Source of the DNA: Blakeslea trispora
Taxonomy: Eukaryota > Mucoromycota > Mucoromycetes > Mucorales > Choanephoraceae
Length of the DNA stretch: 64,000 nucleotides
Direction of reading: 5' to 3'
NCBI GenBank assembly: GCA_025331445.1
Contig: JAIWNE010000063.1
Location: 62,001 to 126,000, forward strand
Made by a program: the position numbers and the translations under genes. The notes under the pieces were generated by a model, which saw nothing but the letters and a program-made list of their open reading frames with translations, did not search any database and was not told where the DNA came from. Position 1 is the stretch's first letter. Each line of letters begins with the position of its first letter. Shown in pieces: positions 35,734 to 46,990 of the stretch.

Positions 35734-37399
35734 TCAGTTTGTATTATCTGTCATGATTGAATCTTGTGCAGAAGGAAATCGCTGTGAACAAAGGGCCTCA
35801 ATAGATGTTGCCAGCACACCTTGCTGTTTTTCTAGTTCTTGTAGTTCAGTCATCAGTGAATTTTCTAATTCATCATATTGCTGCACTTTAAAAAGTAACT
35901 TATCCACCATCGTCTTGACAGCCAGTCGAGTCCAATGTTGAATCTCTTGATCTTCATAACTCGCCAATTTACGTGCATTTTCAACTGCACTCTTGATAGC
36001 AGCTATCTGTGCTTGTTTCAATGTTTCTTTTGAAAAGACAGAAGGTGATTCTTCCTCTAGTGTCATTTCCTTTTGCTCCTCTTTGATCAGATCCTCCTCA
36101 TGCCCTTCGCCTGACTTGACCAATTCCTTGAGTGCTGTTTTGGCTGCTGCTGCACCTACACCAGGGTTTATATGGCCTGCTAAAAATGCGATCGTTGTCA
36201 TGACAGGATTAGGCTGTTGACTGAAAGGTAAAGCCTCTCGTTCTTTTGTAGACAGTTTTGCCTTTAGGAACTCATCGGTCATTGGCAATTGCAAAAATTG
36301 AGTGACACATTGTTCCTTGGATCGACTACCCACATGTTCAGAGATCAAGAGCCAATCGTCTTCAAATCGATCCACACCCTCTAGCAATCGAAGTATCTCT
36401 TCATCCGTCCATTCTTCATCCATACTGAGATCAGCCAAGCCCTCTATACGCAAGAAGTCATTACTGGCATAGATAGCTGGGAATCGGCCTTCAACAAAAC
36501 AATCGATACAGACCTGAAAGCCCTTTGTCTTTAATGACTGATAGCGTACTTCACTGCAATCTGCTTTGCAGTTGGAACAATGGAACATTTTCCGGTTATC
36601 GGGATTCAACGTATCATCCTCTCGGTCCGTCATATCCCAAAGCGAAGGACGTTGAGGCACATGAGATTCGCTGTAGATCAGGCTACGCAAATGCTCAATA
36701 CTTGCCTCCTCCACCTCTCTAAAGTTGCGCTGAGAATGAGGATTAGCTTGAGCATAAGGTTCTGTATCAATTATGGGATCAAAGATGCGTCTTCGAGGAT
36801 CCCATTGATGGTTGATCAGTTGGTTTGATTCAAGGAACGAATGGATTCGAACAAGTTCGACAAGATCCTTTTCTAGTTTGGTCTTGCAGGCCAATACAGT
36901 CAAGTAATAATCCGGATGTGCTCGATACATCTTGATCATCTCATTTCGACAATGTTTGTAGCCCTTGGAAGACAGAGTGCCATCGAAATATTCGGGTAAT
37001 GCTAGTCTTTCAATTGTGTGAATCTGATCCATGTTAAACCAATCTGGGCCTGTCTGTTCCTGATTGGATGGATAGGGTGCTGCAGTCACAAGTGAAGCTA
37101 TGTCGAGCTGATTTGTAGTTTCTCCTTCTACATGCCTTTTTGAAAAAGGTTGAGGATGTTCAACATAAGCAACGGTGTATTGGGAAATGTTGGTCATGTC
37201 GCCATTGAGATAAGGCTCGAATTCGTTTTTACGTTGTCGACTGCCTACCTGAGGTTTTTCCAACTCAATATCACGAATACGCACGATAGGCTGATGACCC
37301 GGATTGTGAATAGGCGTAGAATAAGTATCTGGTTCTGTATCAATTAATTGTTGGTGATGATGATTTTGTTGCTGTTGTTGTTGTTGTTGGTGTTGTTGG

Positions 37400-37430
<31 letters not shown>

Positions 37431-38485
37431 GGTGTTGTTGGTGTTGGTGTTGTTGACGTTGCATAGAAGCTGCTATCAAGGGTTCTTTAAAAGAAATCAT
37501 TGGCTGTGGTTGGTCTAATGCTGATTCACTTAGTTTTCTCTTGCGAGGTGTATTAGGTACACTTTCTTCTTCTTCCTCTTCATCCTCTTCTTCTTCCTCT
37601 TCCTCTAAATCCTCGTAGTCTTCCTCATTCATATATTCATTAAATCGCTCTGTATCTTGAAGCCATCGAACGTTGAGGCACCATGGCCCTGTGTGCTCTG
37701 GTGGTTCTTCAGGATCTGCAAACTGCTTTGTCTGAATAAGCCAACTATCAAATGAGTCAGGATAGTACCACCAGTGAACTAAGACCATGTTTCCATCTTT
37801 CTCTAGCGTTCTAAACCAATCTTCTTCTATGCCTTCTTTGCTGTATTCATATAATTGGCCATGTAATATATGCGTAGCCTCACTTTTGTTCTCTACAAAA
37901 GTAGCTTTATCATGAAGATGAAAGCAAGAGGATATCAGTAACATTACAAAAAAAAAGTGAAAAACCAATACCTCCCATCTTTTTTGCTAATGACATGACA
38001 GTCTTCTTGACGGTATCATCAACTGAGTCTGCTACTGCAATCTTGGGCACATGAATAAGGTTGCACTTGATTAAGACAGTACGAATAAACTGGACGAGAT
38101 CTGCATTCTTTTGTTTCTTGGTTGGATTAGTAAAATCCCATTTTTTCCAGCCGTGTTTGAGACGAAAGGAGTAGGCACTGAGGAGGATCTGATAGATGGG
38201 AGAGGCTGTTGTCAGCTTTTGTTTGCCTGATACTTTCAAGAGTTTAGCTGGAATACGAACGGGTGCATGGGTGGGCCGATTGAAAGCGCCAAGGCAGTCT
38301 TGTTGAAACTGTTGTAGTTGACCGATGAGCAGAGACAAATCGCGTGCTGTCAGTACAATGTCGCGAGGTACTGATCCAAGCTCATCCACAAGAGGATCTA
38401 CCAGGTCCAGAAAGCAATCCACCACTTCTGGCGACTCAAAATGACTTTGACTTAATGCTGCTCCTTTAGGATTTCTACCAGACAT
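35734..38485 (-). CDS. SWI/SNF-family chromatin remodelling subunit (SWI3/RSC8/SMARCC)
   Basis: Scaffold subunit of SWI/SNF-type remodellers in the nucleus. Exons: 38485-37972 and 37892-35734, 890 residues. The N-terminal ~300 residues match the SMARCC-type BRCT/chromo-like module (D-S-V-D-D-T-V-K-K...H-I-L-H-G-Q...V-H-W-W-Y-Y-P-D-S-F-D-S-W). A long acidic tract and a polyglutamine/histidine tract (37360-37460) follow. Then come a SWIRM domain at about residues 455-545 (L-P-E-Y-F...R-N-x-M-I...Y), a zinc finger of ZZ type (C-S-N-C...C-x-D-C) near 605-650, a SANT domain near 665-710 (W-T-D-E-E-I-L-R-L-L-E...W) and a C-terminal coiled coil. The full human SMARCC-like layout, including the N-terminal module absent from yeast Swi3, favours the SMARCC subgroup. 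It diverges from the GPI13 gene. Confidence 0.93.
37360..37461 (-). repeat. Polyglutamine-coding trinucleotide tract
   Basis: About 33 codons of CAA/CAG interspersed with CAC/CAT (TTG/GTTGTT on the plus strand) inside the SWI3-like gene. The tract is likely length-variable and sits in the disordered linker between the N-terminal module and SWIRM. Confidence 0.9.
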
Positions 38486-38890
38486 GATATATATAAAAAA
38501 AAAAAACTAAGAACAATAGAAAATCTTTTTCATAACTTCCGACAATGACAACTTGAAATTTATAAATTCAATCAATCAACAGAAACTCTGAGGAAAATAC
38601 AAGTCTAGTGTGTACATATGAAATACTGAAGTTGGAGTCAAAGGCTGCTGCACTAGAAGAATGAAGAACAAAGCAAACCAAAAATCAAAAGGGATTGAAG
38701 AAACATCAAACTAAAAGCACTTTAGTCATTCCGCCTTTAAAAGAAACATGCTATAAGTTTGATATTCTCTGTTTGCATGATTAGGCATATAGGCTCTTCC
38801 GCATAAGAGTCTGGCTTTGTTTTTCTTTAGAAATTTCAAAAATCCAAAGCTCCGTTTACTCTTTCTTTCCGGGAAAAAAAAAAGGATACT
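38486..38890. promoter_or_regulatory. Bidirectional promoter region, SWI3-like and GPI13 genes
   Basis: A 405-base gap between two divergent start codons. I see no coding potential and no site I can name with confidence. Confidence 0.5.
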
Positions 38891-41830
38891 ATGCAGATTC
38901 GTATACAGCCATCACTTGGCACTGTATTCATTCTATTGACATGCCTTCAGGCACTAGGTCTTCATCTCTTTCTGAAAGGCTTTCTCTTAAGTCGACAAAC
39001 GTTCGATCTACAAGGACAGTCTTACGATGCTTGGGATCGTTTCCCACTTCAACAATCATCTCAGCTGGCTTCATCCTTTCAACCACCTAAATCCACAACT
39101 ACTTTGCCCTTCAAGCGCACTATTGTTGTACTGATAGATGCACTTCGATTTGACTTTGTAGCACCTACCAACAACACAAACATGTTTGCCTACCAACTGC
39201 CCATCTTACATACCCTCTCTCAGTCCTCAAACGCTGCTCATCTTTATCAGTTCCGAGCAGACCCCCCTACCACCACAATGCAACGAGTGAAAGGGTTGAT
39301 GACGGGATCTTTACCGACTTTTATTGATGCTGGAGCTAATTTTGCTTCGTCTGCTGTCAGTGAAGATCACCTATTGAATCACATAAAGACACGATATCCA
39401 AATATCTATCTGATGGGAGATGATACCTGGGTCAATCTATTTCCATCCATATTCCACCAGCCTAATCGTACATTCGATAGTGATAGCTTCAAAATGCTTG
39501 ACCTTGATTCAGTCGATAACAATATTCTGACTCATTTATGGCCTACACTTGAAAGAGACGATTGGCAGTTTCTCGTTGCTCACTTTCTCGGCGTGGATCA
39601 TTGCGGGCATACCTATGGTCCCTCTGACCCAAACATGCAGCGTAAATTAAACCAGATGAATAGTGTGATTGAACGTCTATTGGATTTTGTAGACCAGGAT
39701 ACCCTTTTGGTTGTTATGGGTGATCATGGCATGACAACAGAAGGTGATCATGGAGGAGAGAGTATAGAGGAACTTATGAGTACTCTGTTTCTCTATTCAG
39801 GACGTTCTTTAGCCAAGCCGGACGATTACTTTCAGCAGCTGAGTCGGCGCATGCATCAATCCCGAGCGAACCAGCTCGGCTATGATCTCGATAGTATCTC
39901 CAAGCGACTGTCGTACGATGCTTATCAATACCCTGTCGTCTCTCAGATTCACCTTGTACCCACACTTGCTTATTTGCTCCAGGTGCCTATTCCCTTTGAA
40001 AATCTGGGTGCCTTGATTCCAGACGTATTGCCTCTAGTTCACCCTAAAACAGGACTTTTGTTACATATGGTGGAGCAGTTGAGAATCAATGCACTTCAGG
40101 TATATGATTATTTAGAGCAGTATGCATCCAGTACAAGACAGATTGACTTTTCACTTGTCAAACTAAATCCGTTGAAGCAACATCTGTATCGAGCGGAATC
40201 CATCATGCTTGGTTTGTTTCAAGGTCATAATGAACAACAATTGGATACTAATGAAGATGATCGACAACAGCTGGAAGAGGCCCTGTTTGCCTATGATGCT
40301 TTTTTGATTAGTACCATGAAATATTGCGAGAGCATCTGGGCTCAATTTGATACTGGCTGTATGATATTGGGTATTGCTTTGCTAGGTGTCAGTCTGATTA
40401 TGACACTGATATTAGTCATTCAACATGGATTCAAGGCATCTGTCTTGTCTCTATGTCTTACTTTGGGCTCTACTTTGATAATAGGTCTTTTGGTCACTTA
40501 TGCTCGCTACACTCTCCTAGATGATCTAGTCATTCAACAAGGTTGGTTTGAAAAGATGGAAAGGACAGACTGGGTAGGCGCAATCCTTGCTCTGATCCTC
40601 TGTAGCCTTGTGCTTCATGTAAGGTTAGACAGGCAACAGATTCAGCAGAGTGTATTTTGGCGTAACATGGATTGGCCGATGATCTTGCTGATCAGTATCA
40701 TTCAAGCATCTAGTTTGGGCTCCAATAGTTTTGTTGTTTGGGAAGATCGTAGCACTGTATTTATTTTGGCTACTCTTTGCTTCATTTGGATGATGCGAAA
40801 CTTGGCTTCCATCTCTCTTTGGCATGCTTTACCTGTTGCTCAGGCTATGGGGGCTCCGATGGGCTTCTTTTTACTTGTACGTCTCACTAGCATGACAGGC
40901 CAATGTCGTGAGGAGCAATCTCCATATTGTGACTATTTCCATAGTGGACAATTGATATTCGAGCGAAGTGAGAAAGGCTACGTATCCTTTGCCTTACTGA
41001 TCGTCACTTTTACCTTGCTTGTTCATTTCGGTGCCATGCTGGGTCGAACAGTCAACATGGTGGTAGGAGGATCCTATCATGTCTCTAGTATTATCGTTTT
41101 TTATCGTACAGTATACGAGGTCTTTGCTCGCATGCTAGATACAGGTGCTGAAGAGAAATCTGAGTTGGCATACATGATTCAGAAATACATTGACATCTAT
41201 CTACCTCGTGTCGTGTATGGATTGTTTCTTCTGGGTTTAGTGCTGACCTGTCTTCAGTTTAGATCGAAGCTATCATCCGCTCGCTTTCACTGGACCTTGC
41301 TTGTTTTGATGACACCTGTGCTTAGTCTGCTTCAGCGGCCCATCGCTTCTACCATCTTATTAGGCGCGCCTATGTTGATTGATCTGCTGTGTCAAGGTTC
41401 GGACGATAGCCTGTTGATTCGCTTGGCGCTACTACACTTTTTAGGACATCATCTGTTTTTCGTGACTGGTCATCAAGTGACATCTACCTCGTTGCCCTGG
41501 AAGGCAGCCTTTGTTGGATTTGAAGAGATGCATTATTACACAGGTATGATCCTGGTGACACTCTCTACTTTGTCAGGCTATCTATTGACTTGGACAGGCT
41601 GGTCTGTTCTACTGAAAGGGGTACAAGAAAAGCACAAAGAGGTACCTAAGCATTCACTGTATCTTTTGATTTTACTCCAATCTATACCCTCTTTCTTGTG
41701 TGCTGTTTTTGTATTTATACTTAGGCGTCATTTGATGACTTGGAAAATCTTTGCTCCTCGCTTTTTGTTTCAAGTACTATTACAGATAGGAGCTCATATT
41801 GCTGCTGTTGTTTTAGAAAAATGTTTGTAG
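38891..41830 (+). CDS. GPI13: GPI ethanolamine phosphate transferase 3
   Basis: An ER membrane enzyme (yeast Gpi13, animal PIG-O) that adds phosphoethanolamine to the third mannose of the GPI anchor, the bridge to the protein. It is a single exon of 979 residues. An N-terminal signal-anchor (residues ~10-30) leads into a lumenal alkaline-phosphatase-like domain. Metal and catalytic motifs: V-V-L-I-D-A-L-R-F-D-F (~78-88), the Thr-rich P-P-T-T-T-M-Q-R that carries the nucleophile (~139), G-V-D-H-C-G-H (~237) and M-G-D-H-G-M-T-x-x-G-D-H-G-G (~278). From about residue 480 there are some thirteen to fifteen hydrophobic helices. The absence of introns is unusual among its neighbours. Confidence 0.94.
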   Translation: MQIRIQPSLGTVFILLTCLQALGLHLFLKGFLLSRQTFDLQGQSYDAWDRFPLQQSSQLASSFQPPKSTTTLPFKRTIVVLIDALRFDFVAPTNNTNMFAYQLPILHTLSQSSNAAHLYQFRADPPTTTMQRVKGLMTGSLPTFIDAGANFASSAVSEDHLLNHIKTRYPNIYLMGDDTWVNLFPSIFHQPNRTFDSDSFKMLDLDSVDNNILTHLWPTLERDDWQFLVAHFLGVDHCGHTYGPSDPNMQRKLNQMNSVIERLLDFVDQDTLLVVMGDHGMTTEGDHGGESIEELMSTLFLYSGRSLAKPDDYFQQLSRRMHQSRANQLGYDLDSISKRLSYDAYQYPVVSQIHLVPTLAYLLQVPIPFENLGALIPDVLPLVHPKTGLLLHMVEQLRINALQVYDYLEQYASSTRQIDFSLVKLNPLKQHLYRAESIMLGLFQGHNEQQLDTNEDDRQQLEEALFAYDAFLISTMKYCESIWAQFDTGCMILGIALLGVSLIMTLILVIQHGFKASVLSLCLTLGSTLIIGLLVTYARYTLLDDLVIQQGWFEKMERTDWVGAILALILCSLVLHVRLDRQQIQQSVFWRNMDWPMILLISIIQASSLGSNSFVVWEDRSTVFILATLCFIWMMRNLASISLWHALPVAQAMGAPMGFFLLVRLTSMTGQCREEQSPYCDYFHSGQLIFERSEKGYVSFALLIVTFTLLVHFGAMLGRTVNMVVGGSYHVSSIIVFYRTVYEVFARMLDTGAEEKSELAYMIQKYIDIYLPRVVYGLFLLGLVLTCLQFRSKLSSARFHWTLLVLMTPVLSLLQRPIASTILLGAPMLIDLLCQGSDDSLLIRLALLHFLGHHLFFVTGHQVTSTSLPWKAAFVGFEEMHYYTGMILVTLSTLSGYLLTWTGWSVLLKGVQEKHKEVPKHSLYLLILLQSIPSFLCAVFVFILRRHLMTWKIFAPRFLFQVLLQIGAHIAAVVLEKCL

Positions 41831-42280
41831 ATAGATTGAGTCTTTTTGTTGCTTCAAAGAAATTGAAAAAAAAATCATTTTTGCCCTAAAGCTTATATCG
41901 AGAATAGTTCACTTCCATCTTGCTTGTTTTCATTCATGGGCTTTAAGAGCCTCTATAGTCATTCATTTCACAAGAAAAGAACCTATGTCTAATGTACTTT
42001 ATCTTGTCAACTAAATCATTTAATGGATGGACGTAACTCCAAAAAGCCACTTTCGGCTTCATTTAAGTCTACCCATTATAGAGAAAAAAAAAGGATGGTT
42101 AAAGAAATAGTGGCATAAAAACCTTGTATTCATGTTTAAATTGAATCCATGATTATGACATATATACATTGAAAGGATTATATATGATATAGGTAAGCAG
42201 GATGAAAAAGCAGTAACAAATGTGTATGTACATGGATAGTATAAAGCAATAAAAAAAAACTAGAAAGAAAAGGTGTTTCA
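41831..42280. other. Intergenic gap between two convergent genes
   Basis: About 450 AT-rich bases between GPI13 and the bZIP gene, containing the two 3' ends. Nothing else is recognisable. Confidence 0.5.
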
Positions 42281-43788
42281 TTAACAGGGCGAGTAATACC
42301 CATCCTCCTTTCCTATATTCTGATTATCGTACTGGTGCGATGTATTGGATGCAGATGTCAAGGGAAAGGCAATGCTATTAGGTGGTCTTTCACGTATCAA
42401 CTCTTCTAGTGTAGACTCGTTCTTTTCAACCACTAATGCCTTTAGCCATTTAATCTCTCGTTCTAGTTCATGTACTTTATGCTCCATCGCTTGAGCCTTT
42501 TCAGTCATATCGTAGGCTGTCTTTTGTAGAGCTTGTTCTTTCATCTTTTTCTTAATACGAAATCGTGCAGAAGCAGCTGTATTTCTTCGTCGCTTATCAT
42601 CTTTTGTCAACCGAGATTTTTTTTGAGAATTATAACTGTTACCACTGCCAATACTGCTGAAGCTAAGTGCACCATCGCCAATGATAGGCTCTTCTTCATC
42701 CTTGTCGCTTCCTTGATGATCATATTCATCATATTCATCATCTTCGTCCATACCGTCTTCCAAATCTATCTTTGAAAGTCTTCTAGGTGTGTGTTCTTTT
42801 TGTTTTCCCTTTCTTTTACTTGTGTTTAGTAGTGAATCAATAGTAAATGTGAATGTTGTATCGCCTAGTGTAATTGTTCTTGTGGCTGTCATTTCTTGTT
42901 GCATATTATGCTGACTTAGCATGTTGATATCGAGTGGCTTCTGTTTATTTTCTAAATCAGATTGTGCAGTTTTGTGATTGCTTTTGACAGATTGATTAGA
43001 CTTGAAGCGAAATTGTGTTTGCTGCTGTTTATTTCGTGACGTTTTTCGTGTCCCTTTAGGCTCTACTGATGCTGTTTCTTTAGAAAAGTTGGAAGTAGAA
43101 GGTAGGACTGTATCTATCTGATCTGTGCAACCCATAAGCTTTGGATTGAATGGAGATAAACCATGCACAGATTGATTTGATGTAGTTGAAGGAGAAACCG
43201 AATTGTTTGAGTAAAGAGGGTTTATCTGATGTCCGTGTAAGTTGGTATCTTGAGGAAGCATACTTGGTTCTATCGATAGACATAGTAAAACATTAGAACA
43301 GCAAAGAGAGAAGAACTGCCTTTTTTGTGTGGATTACCATGGCTTAATAAAGCGTCCATATGAGCAGAAGAACGTCTTTGTTGCTGATCTAAAGCCATAG
43401 CTAAACTACGCAAAGCGTGTTCGTGACCAAATGCTTCACCTTGGCTTCTAAATGAACGTGCCTGTGATTGACCTGATAGTTTGAAGATTAATAAGATATA
43501 GAGAGAGAAAAAAGAGAGAGTTGGCTGTCAAAGGTTACCATCTAAATTGCTTAAATCGAGATAATTAGAATTACTTTCAGTGCTTATAGCAGAGATACTG
43601 TTCTGATTGGTGGAGTATTTAAATTGTGCGTTTGCGAAGAAATCCAGCTCTTGTTGAAGGTCATTATTTGTCAAAGTTGGCACGGGAGTTATTATTTGAT
43701 TCAATAGATCCATAGAAGGCCATGTTGAAATGCTACTAGAGGGCTTATCTTTAAACTGACCATTGTTTTGTTTGACCGATTGCTTCAT
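42281..43788 (-). CDS. bZIP transcription factor, Met4/Cys-3/Zip1 type
   Basis: Exons: 43788-43539, 43472-43338 and 43269-42281. Phases agree and give 457 residues. The basic region (about 350-370) reads R-R-N-T-A-A-S-A-R-F-R-I-K-K-K, the N-x-A-A-x-A-R-F-R form typical of fungal sulphur and cadmium regulators (Met4, Cys-3, Zip1). A leucine zipper follows, with heptad hydrophobics through A-M-E-H-K-V-H-E-L-E-R-E-I-K-W-L-K-A-L. Upstream are Gln/Ser/Asn-rich disordered regions and an acidic D/E stretch just before the basic region (a possible activation segment). A role in sulphur metabolism is inference from the basic region only. Confidence 0.88.
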
Positions 43789-44282
43789 AGCGATTCAAAA
43801 AGAAAATAGAAAGAAAGAAAAAAGAAAAGAAAAAAAGAATTAAATTTATGCTTGAAATAACGTCATACAGTGAACAATCATAACCACCTTTTTTTATCTC
43901 TCTTTAGTTTTTTTCTATTTAGTGCATACACACAAGTCTATGTTTAAAGAGGAGATTTCCTATAAGTCTTATCGATTTGATTAAACTCAAAGTAAATAGA
44001 CAGATCACTCAAGCAGGAAATCAAAAATCTCAATACTTTTCTGTCAATGCTTACTTGCAGCTGAATTGTCTTTGAAACACCGATTGAATTGGCCCTTTGT
44101 TTTGCATCATAATCCACATTATTGCGACATTTTCCCTCTTTTAAGGTAACACACGCTTACATTATTGAAATAGAGCACTGCCACAATCAAGTCTGCTGTC
44201 TAAATTGGAATTTCCGTTTGTTTGTACCATATAAGCAGTCTATAAAGCTACTTTTGAATTCCCGATACAACAGTTTCTTTTT
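43789..44282. promoter_or_regulatory. Upstream region of the bZIP gene up to the Fanzor-type element
   Basis: About 490 bases. The first 60 are purine-rich on the plus strand (A/G runs), and the rest is AT-rich without supported coding sequence. Confidence 0.45.
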
Positions 44283-44405
44283 GGTGGGGCTGCTGTGTCT
44301 GGGGGACTACTCCGCCTGTAGTAAGCAATACGATTGCACACTGTTAGCCAATAAAGGTTGTTATTACCGTCGCTCATTTAAGCTTTTGCACAATGATTTT
44401 TGATG

Positions 44406-46990
44406 AGTGGGCTCAAACAGAACATTACTAAAAGCTACAAAATTTTCGAAACTCTCACTCTCTCTTCTACCAAGGAGGTTCAACAAGGAAATTCCAGTGA
44501 TTGCAAACTTGTTCGACTACAAATAAGAAACGAAAGCGGGTCAGACAATCAAGCTAATAGGGTAAGCTTTGTCTCAGAAACGAAGCCAGTAACGCCCTGC
44601 AATCCTTACAAGAGCTGCATTTTAAGGAACATTATCAGAGGAGTCAATAAAAGACATGTTTCCAAGCAACATCGTTCTGGCTGAGCATCTTGAGGAGCTT
44701 CTGACTTGCTTGTCAGAATGAAGAAAGTCTTTCTGAAAACGAAAAAGTGTCCCATTTATGGAATTAAGTTTGTGATTACAGAGTAATGTGATTTTTTGGG
44801 TAAAAATCACTAGCAATATACATTTTGAGAGATATAAAATAAATGTCGAAAGTTTGATCCTAAAATTTAACCGCAATCGATAGCCATTCTACAAGAAATA
44901 GACTTGCATGAAACAGGATGGCATGGTTAGAAAGCTCTTTTTCTTCCCAAGCACACTATGACATCCTGTTTCATGCAAGACTATTTCTTGTAGAATGGCT
45001 ATCGATTGCGGTTAAATTTCGGGGTGAAACTTTCGGCATATACCTCTAAGTTCTGTCGTAAAATCTGCCCGATGCCTATTGCAACGCAAAAGTCCTTTAG
45101 ACTGGATACACCTTCGTTATTCAAGACATTTTGCGAGCATGATGACAACAAAATGACATTTTTTAGCTATGACAACAGAGTCATTAGGGGCCCTTTGGAA
45201 TATATCAATCATAAAGATGCTGTCTTCAATGCCTTTTTCAAGATTGATAGAATACAACAGTTATGCAGACGTCGTAAATTGTTTTTTGCCCATCATCTTC
45301 ATTTGCTGCCTGGTGGAAAGTATGTCAGAATCCTTGGTATCAAAGAGAAAGCGCCCATGAAGCAAACTGCTGATGTAACAGGCCAGAAGCGTCAATACAA
45401 CATTCCTGAATCGACTTGGCAAGATATACTCAATGAGCACGAAAAAGACAATGAAACTTTGAGACAAGAGATTGATGAACTCTTGGGGAACACTAACCGT
45501 TTGTCAAAGCAGCTGAAAAACAGATTTAAAGAATTCAGCGATCAAGATTTTAGTTTGCAGATCAAGACTGCCAAGCAAGGCTGGAGAACTCCACTTAATC
45601 TTGAACCTGAAGTAGCTGTTGTACAAGGTAGCGACTCTGAAGAAAAGGCAGGTTTATGTTGTCCTCAAATTGGTGAATGTATGACTGGTATTTAGAGACA
45701 AATTGCAGACATTATCAAAACTATAAAAGCTCATGTCCGACGTCTGTATGCCAATAATGATGAAGAGATGATTACTGCTGCTAGAAATGAGATCAAGGTG
45801 TACATTGATGGGTTGAAGGCTGATAGAAGTAGGTTGTTTCTGGCTATTCAACAAGTCAAGTCCGAGCTGGCAGACCAGTAATACCAGCTATATATCCGCA
45901 GAAGAGCATCAAATTTGACAAAAAGAGATCAAAAGGCGTCCAGACAGACCAGAGTACTGCAGCAGATTATGGGCCAGCCTACAATTGCTAAAGATGAAGA
46001 TATGCAACTGATGGGTGACGCTGACACTATTGCTAAAAATTCCACATCCTCCGGCACAGACAATGGTGTTGTCAAAATGACTGAATCACTGCCAGTTTCC
46101 ATTCAAAAATACGTTTACCATCTGAAGCTCTACAACAGGTTTTCTGCTTTGACTACTACTGAAGAACAAGAAGAAGAATTTCAGCCTTTGCCATCGTCCG
46201 CTGTCATTAATGCTGAAGATATTGATTTTGGAAGCCAAAACTTGAACTACAGACACAAGCTTGCTGCTAAAAAGGCGAATGATGTGAATTTGATTGAAGC
46301 TGAGAAGGTGTTGTCTGAAAAAAGTATATCCAATGCAAGTTCCGTAGAAGCAATCCAGGCAAACTATCATTTTTTTGCAAGCCAATAGACAGACAGTCAG
46401 GAACTTTTATGATTCTTCGCAAAGATCCAAACAGGCCATGAAGTAGGAATACTTTACCAAGAAAACCAGAGACCGCCTTTGCTCTCGCGAAAGGAAATTT
46501 GCGAATCCTAAATCGAAAAAGAAAGATGCCAAGAAGAAAGGAAAGGAAACACAAAGAAAGAATCTGTTGATGATGATTGGTGATCGTGGCTTTGGGATAG
46601 GTTCCAGAATCAAACAGCACTTGCGCTATGGTGGTATTTGGAAGCAAGATCTGCATGCAAGGTATATGACTGTCTGTATCATCAACGAAAACAACGCGTC
46701 GCGAACCTGTGTCTATTGCTTTCACAAACTTCAACATCCAAAGCAGCTCATACAAGCGAAAGGCAAATAAATTGTATAGAAACATGAAAGGCGCATTCCA
46801 CTGCCTGGCGGTGGGGTAAGTGGCCGTGACAAGCTGTCTGCCCTTGCTATTGCCATTTCCGGAATTACAACTTTGCTCTTTCAGCAAACTCTCCATGCTT
46901 TCTCTCAAACCATCAGTCCCTCCAACACTGATTTCAATCGCAAAACAGCATCCTTCTGTACAAGAAGCGGTGTATTGGCTGCACGCGAAG
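44406..46990 (+). pseudogene. Fanzor-like RNA-guided nuclease gene, decayed
   Basis: The reading moves through frames with several stops (for example 45693-45695 and 46386-46388) and a frame change near 46388. After the MITE, the best stretches are 45051-45695 and 45915-46388 (Lys/Glu-rich helical core) and 46390-46770. The last contains R-N-F-Y-D-S-S, a basic linker, M-I-G-D-R-G-F-G-I-G-S-R-I-K, I-N-E-N-N-A-S-R-T-C-V-Y-C (first zinc-ribbon pair), and, after a small deletion of the second pair, G-R-D-K-L-S-A-L-A at about 46822. TnpB and Fanzor proteins end with RuvC-II, a C-x-x-C...C-x-n-C ribbon and an R-D-x-x-A block (RuvC-III Asp), the same order. The Glu just before the ribbon, with G-D rather than E at the usual RuvC-II site, resembles the relocated glutamate reported for Fanzors. 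Not functional as it stands. Confidence 0.7.
44844..45038. mobile_element. Long-hairpin MITE, copy 2, inside the Fanzor-like gene
   Basis: A 195-base inverted repeat with arms of about 85 bases, nearly perfect except near the left outer end. Its arm and loop sequences match the copy at 17967-18176 (for example GGGGTGAAAC and GGTTAGAAAGCTC). It splits the N-terminal part of the Fanzor-like gene, so it inserted after that element. Confidence 0.85.

Noticed and set aside
35734..35941. Short plus-strand frames opposite the SWI3-like gene
   Set aside because: Antisense shadows of a clear coding sequence.
37360..37461. CAG-like tract as a mobile or regulatory repeat
   Set aside because: It is in frame and encodes Gln/His in a disordered linker, so it is kept only as a coding tract.
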